64,000 bases of DNA from Panulirus ornatus (Eukaryota; Arthropoda; Malacostraca; Decapoda; Palinuridae), in contig NC_092262.1 in NCBI RefSeq assembly GCF_036320965.1, forward strand, positions 5,027,087-5,091,086. The letters run 5' to 3'. The translations under genes were made by a program, and so were the position numbers. This document shows positions 59,885-64,000 of this stretch, piece by piece. The stretch's first letter is position 1, and the number at the start of each line of letters is the position of its first letter. Under the pieces are notes generated by a model. That model did not search any database and was not told the DNA's origin. It saw only the letters and a list, made by a program, of their open reading frames with translations.

Positions 59885-59893
59885 CCTTATATA
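59885..59893 (-). promoter_or_regulatory. TATA box of the DM4/12-like gene
   Basis: Minus-strand TATATAAGG. Initiator-like TCAGC (A at 59868) and TTAGT (A at 59861) lie 25 and 32 nt downstream, followed by a short 5' UTR and donor at 59822/59821. The spacing fits an arthropod TATA-Inr core promoter. Confidence 0.75.
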
Positions 59894-60239
59894 CCCGTCA
59901 TGTCTGCGTTGTCACACTGAGGTAAGTTGGGGAAGGTTAACCACGCCTGAGTACTGATGGTATCCATCCCTCACGTTGGTGACGTTCCCACCATACTTCA
60001 CCATCCACCACACACACACAAACACGGACCTTGCACCACATATACCAGTTGCTAGAAGAAGCAATAGATTAATACGAATGTCTGGCAATGTTGTCAAGGT
60101 CATGAGGGTAGTAAAGAATGGTAAGCATTGCATCCACCTAGATGGGGAACTACAAAGACTTGGAAGTTTGGCTCATAGACACCAGTTGCACAGAAATCAA
60201 CCAAAGTAAATATAACGAGATAAGGTAGAACATAGTGAG

Positions 60240-60530
60240 GAACGGCTTCGATATGATCTGGCTGGAATTACGTTGGAAGAATCTATGTCTGGGAAGGAGA
60301 AGGATTTAGGGGTCGACAATGTACATAAACTGTCAGTAGAGTTCTACTTCTGAGAACTATGATGAGACAAATTGTCTGCTGCCAAAAATTAGAAACACTT
60401 TTGCGCTGAAGGGTAAAGAAATGCCCAGCAAACTAATGATTCAACGTACTTTGGCAAGACTGGAATACGCTAATCAGGTTTGGTCACGACTCTTACAGAA
60501 GCACAATAGAACTGACAGAGAAGAAAGCCA
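60240..60530 (+). mobile_element. Degenerate CR1-like LINE C-terminal fragment
   Basis: Plus-strand words GKEKDLGVD near 60290 and RTLARLEYANQVWSRLLQKH near 60450 are the conserved segments after the RT core. Stops are present. Confidence 0.65.
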
Positions 60531-60954
60531 AAGCCGGTATCAGGATTAACAATACTGACTCACAATGAGATACTGAAGACCATAAATTTGAAACAGAGAA
60601 GAACAGAAATTAACTTGATCATAATCTTGGAAGTTTCTAAACCAGTTGGATGATATCGACTGGGAAAAGTTCTTCGAAAAAATGCAAAAAAACAACCATA
60701 AACCAGAGCAAGAATGTGTTACATAGGACGTAGAGAGATTTTGTAGTGTTATAAAGAGTAGTAGAAGAATTGAGAGGAATAAGTAGTGAATGTTGACCGA
60801 ACACAAATGGTTGAAATGTTGTACGATATCAGAGAAGGTCTAGAGATGGGACCCGTATGTGTACCACTCCCTTCACATACAATGCGTATTCCACACTAAG
60901 AAGGACTCCCTCCCTACGTGCAGAGGGTTCCTTCCCTCCACACATTCCACAACT

Positions 60955-61190
60955 AAAGAGGACACCCTTCCTCCATACATCCCACCACGAGAGGGTTCCC
61001 TCTTTCCTCCATACAGAGACCTCCCTCCCTTCACACAGTCCACCGTGCAGAGACCTCCCTCCCTCCACACAGTCCACCGTACAGAGACCTCCCTCCCTTC
61101 ACACAGTCCACCGTACAGAGACCTCCCTCCCTCCACACAGTCCACCGTACAGAGACCTCCCTCCCTTCACACAGTCCACCATGCGGGGGC
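60955..61190. repeat. 34-bp tandem array
   Basis: About five to six copies of CAGAGACCTCCCTCCCTTCA plus CACAGTCCACCGTA. The left part is more diverged. Confidence 0.88.
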
Positions 61191-61494
61191 TCCCTTCCTC
61201 CCTCCTTCCACAGGATGCGTCTGGCTCGTCTGTACCTTGCAGCCTCACCATTACTCAGCTTATCACATTTGTATCTTCCACTGCCAACCTCACAGTCTTC
61301 TGTCCACATTAGCATGTAGCTTTCTTGTTATTGCCTACATCATTGTCTGGATACTTAATGATTGCCAGGAATCGTGGGCATGTAAATACCTGGCAAGTTA
61401 CCCTCTTTGTCACAGCCACTTATATCGTCGTTGACTTTCCATAGCCTACCTTAACCCCTTACTCGTCCTACTGCTGGATCCATCATTCTCAGTC

Positions 61495-61640
61495 ACCTGC
61501 ACTCGAATTCGAACCCGGGTCCGGAGGTTCGTTGACAACTACATCAGGGGTTCATCTGCAGGGTTACCGCTCACCGGGTCTTGCTTGATGTGTGAGACTG
61601 CCCTCCTCTGCTACCTGTGGTTCATAATGATTATTGATTC
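61495..61640 (-). mobile_element. Possible tRNA-derived SINE fragment
   Basis: On the minus strand, CCCGGGTTCGAATTCGAG near 61502-61520 resembles a tRNA T-arm / Pol III B box. No clear A box or full tRNA fold, so only a fragment is suggested. Confidence 0.3.
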
Positions 61641-61843
61641 TTGGTTCATTTAGGATTCATTTCAACCATTTGTCAAGTTTTGTTTGTCATGTTTCTGTGG
61701 TTGATCTATGCATGTCTCATCTCGGCTGACGGTGCTACCGGTTGGCCTGTCACATATCTTTGCCTGATTTGATTTCGATATGAAGAGTGAACAACTTTGT
61801 GTCCTCCCTGTTGAGAGGTTTTCAGATCTAACACATTTTCCAG

Positions 61844-61845
61844 AG

Positions 61846-61928
<83 letters not shown>
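61844..61928. repeat. (GA)n microsatellite
   Basis: About 42 GA units with one interruption at 61861. Confidence 0.95.
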
Positions 61929-61931
<3 letters not shown>

Positions 61932-62402
61932 AAGATAAAAACCCTAGGGTAATATTAGCACACCCGCCGTTTTGACACTATAAGAGTGTGTAGGTACCAC
62001 AGTTCTCTGTACAAGACTCACCACACAAAGATAACTCATGTACGGTGCGCTACATATGTCATGGGTCATTTTTGTCCATTCGTCAATATGAAGCATTTCA
62101 GCCATTTATTGACAGTTGGGGCCCTACACACATCAACATGTTGGTCACCGATAATCTTATCAAAGCTTCGGTTACCAAGCGAGGACGAAAGTATCAGATT
62201 TATCAACATTTTGCTACGAAATAATACATTCTTATTCCAGCTGTGTGGTCTTGGCTTGGTGTCCTGTTGCTGGAGACGAAGCGTAAAGCGCGTAGGGGTT
62301 CATGCTATTGCAAGATAGGGTCAACACTTGCAATCTCGAGGCAGGGTCAACACTGCAGGAACATGAAGAGAACATGACGCCATCCTGGGAGATATCACTC
62401 GT

Positions 62403-62655
62403 TAGAGGTCACTAGTGGTGTGTTATGACACCAGACCAGCTTGAGCGTCACCTGTTATGACACCAGACCAGCTTGAGCGTCACCTGTTATGACACCAGAC
62501 CAGCTTGAGCGTCACCTGTTGTGACACCAGACCAGCTTGAGCGTCACCTGTTGTGACACCAGACCAGCTTGAGCGTCACCTGTTATGACACCAGACCAGC
62601 TTGAGCGTCACCTGTTGTGACACCTGACCAGCTTGAGCGTCACCTGTTGTGACAC
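62403..62655. repeat. 32-bp tandem array, about eight copies
   Basis: Unit GACACCAGACCAGCTTGAGC plus GTCACCTGTTAT, highly uniform. Confidence 0.93.
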
Positions 62656-62964
62656 AAGTGATCAGTACTCACAGCATTGTACCTGTGTGACCCACCACAA
62701 GGTACACACCGCCCAGGTGCCAGGTGCTGGAGTTATATAACCTCAGGTTATGATCTAACACATAACAAGGCAGGTGTAATTATACTTTCCTGGTAAACAT
62801 AAATGATGGTTGATCCATGTGAGTGTGGTGGTGGTGGGCATCGGGCCACGACCACACTGGTGAATAGGATGACATGCACTACGAGTCTGTATGGGACCTG
62901 TCCGGCTGGCTGGTAACACTGCACTGCCACCCAGTCCCCAAGGCTCACCACCGGCCCCAAGGAC

Positions 62965-63243
62965 AAGGACGACCACCCTCTCCAGGGACAAGGACGACCA
63001 CCCTCTCCAGGGATAAGGACGACCACCCTCTCCAGGGATAAGGACGACCACCCTCTCCAGGGATAAGGACGACCACCCTCTCCAGGGATAAGGACGACCA
63101 CCCTCTCCAGGGATAAGGACGACCACCCTCTCCAGGGACAAGGACGACCACCCTCTCCAGGGATAAGGACGACCACCCTCTCCAGGGACAAGGACGACCA
63201 CCCTCTCCAGGGATAAGGACGACCACCCTCTCCAGGGATAAGG
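62965..63243. repeat. 25-bp tandem array, about eleven copies
   Basis: Unit AAGGACGACCACCCTCTCCA plus GGGAT/GGGAC. Confidence 0.93.
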
Positions 63244-63548
63244 ACACCAGCGTCCACAGGGATAAGGACACCAGTGTCCACAGGGGCAAGGACACCAGTG
63301 TCCACAGGGGCAAGGACACCAGTGTCCACAGGGGCAAGAACACCAGTGTCCACAGGGGCAAGGACACCAGTGTCCACAGGGGCAAGGACACCAGTGTCCA
63401 CAGGGGCAAGGACACCAGTGTCCACAGGGGCAAGAACACCAGTGTCCACAGGGGCAAGGACACCAGTGTCCACAGGGGCAAGGACACCAGTGTCCACAGG
63501 GGCAAGGACACCAGTGTCCACAGGGGCAAGGACACCAGTGTCCACGAA
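63243..63548. repeat. 24-bp tandem array with a hairpin in each unit
   Basis: About twelve copies of AAGGACACCAGTGTCCACAG plus GGGC. GGACAC and GTGTCC flank CA, a perfect 6-bp inverted repeat. It begins exactly where the 25-bp array ends, and both units start AAGGAC. Confidence 0.93.
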
Positions 63549-64000
63549 GGAAAGGGGGACATCAAAAATGTCCCACGTCTTGAGCTACAAGGACAACCTT
63601 CTCTTCGGCCGGCTTCTGCCAATGCAAATGTAGGCATTGGGGCAAAGATGTTATACGTGTGAGATGAAGAGTGTAGAGTAAATGATGACACAACAAAATA
63701 CACGAGAAGGTTAGAGAACACAAGAATACAAATTATAAGACGACGTGGGCAGGTGTTTACAAGGCTGTATATCAAAGGTTGGTAATGAAGGTCAGAAAGT
63801 TGTTAGTATGCAGGATGGCCATCCATCACTACAACCTGGTTGTAGATGATGACCTTCTGTATCTTCCCAAGACAACGTGAGCAGTGTCTGTATGTGAAGT
63901 TTTGTGATTATATATGTTATGCGGAGTGAGATTCTTTCTTTATTACACACCTTCGTGTGTGTGTGTGTGTGTGTGATTACTTATTTGTTCAGTTCTGGGA
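63549..64000. other. No gene recognised
   Basis: Only a short (GT)n at 63954-63974 is seen. Confidence 0.5.

Noticed and set aside
59976..60209. Plus-strand frame upstream of the DM4/12-like gene
   Set aside because: No splice signals or recognisable motif; it overlaps the start of a degenerate LINE.
61986..62318. 110-codon plus-strand frame
   Set aside because: ATG-led but with no recognisable domain, signal peptide or gene context; length is within chance expectation.
62748..63775. 265-276-codon frames on the minus strand
   Set aside because: They cross two tandem arrays and have no splice or start support.

Overview
This is eukaryotic nuclear DNA, most likely from a decapod crustacean or a related arthropod. 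The reasons are small coding exons with GT-AG introns, arthropod-type gene families, a very high load of non-LTR (LINE) and Penelope-like retroelement pieces, and extreme micro- and minisatellite density. The species call is an inference; nothing here has been searched against a database.

Layout. 1-5.4 kb: one nearly intact LINE (endonuclease ORF then reverse-transcriptase ORF) among TA-repeat tracts and short, internally deleted relatives of the same LINE. 5.5-10 kb: three 3' exons of glucosamine-6-phosphate N-acetyltransferase (+), with a candidate unrelated first exon inside an intron. 11.5-21.6 kb: more broken LINE copies in both orientations, plus two inverted Penelope-like fragments carrying a GIY-YIG nuclease remnant. 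23.3-23.8 kb: a terminal-inverted-repeat MITE with a 3-bp target duplication, followed by two candidate exons of unknown identity. 26.2-26.6 kb: a 42-bp palindrome-rich array. 27.0-29.1 kb: a complete four-exon secreted lipocalin (ApoD type). 34.8-38.5 kb: a complete five-exon phytanoyl-CoA dioxygenase-family enzyme. 44.6-50.4 kb: a 17-bp minisatellite of roughly 340 copies. 50.4-52.3 kb: three exons on the minus strand of a WBP1/VOPP1-type membrane protein whose reading frame is ended by the first unit of that minisatellite. 58.2-59.9 kb: a two-exon minus-strand gene for a secreted DM4/12-like protein with a clear TATA promoter. 60-64 kb: degenerate LINE remains and several minisatellites.

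The window changes character near 26 kb. The left part is built from transposon copies; the right part has a 23-47 bp tandem array about every 2 kb, several in introns or 3' UTRs. The host genes look functionally unrelated (amino-sugar synthesis, lipid carrier, Fe(II)/2-oxoglutarate oxygenase, membrane adaptor, secreted cysteine protein). No rRNA, intact tRNA gene, CRISPR or prokaryote-like operon was seen. The most unusual items are the VOPP1-like gene ending in the minisatellite, the LINE with its short derivative sharing a 3' hairpin, and the G-rich 17-bp array.
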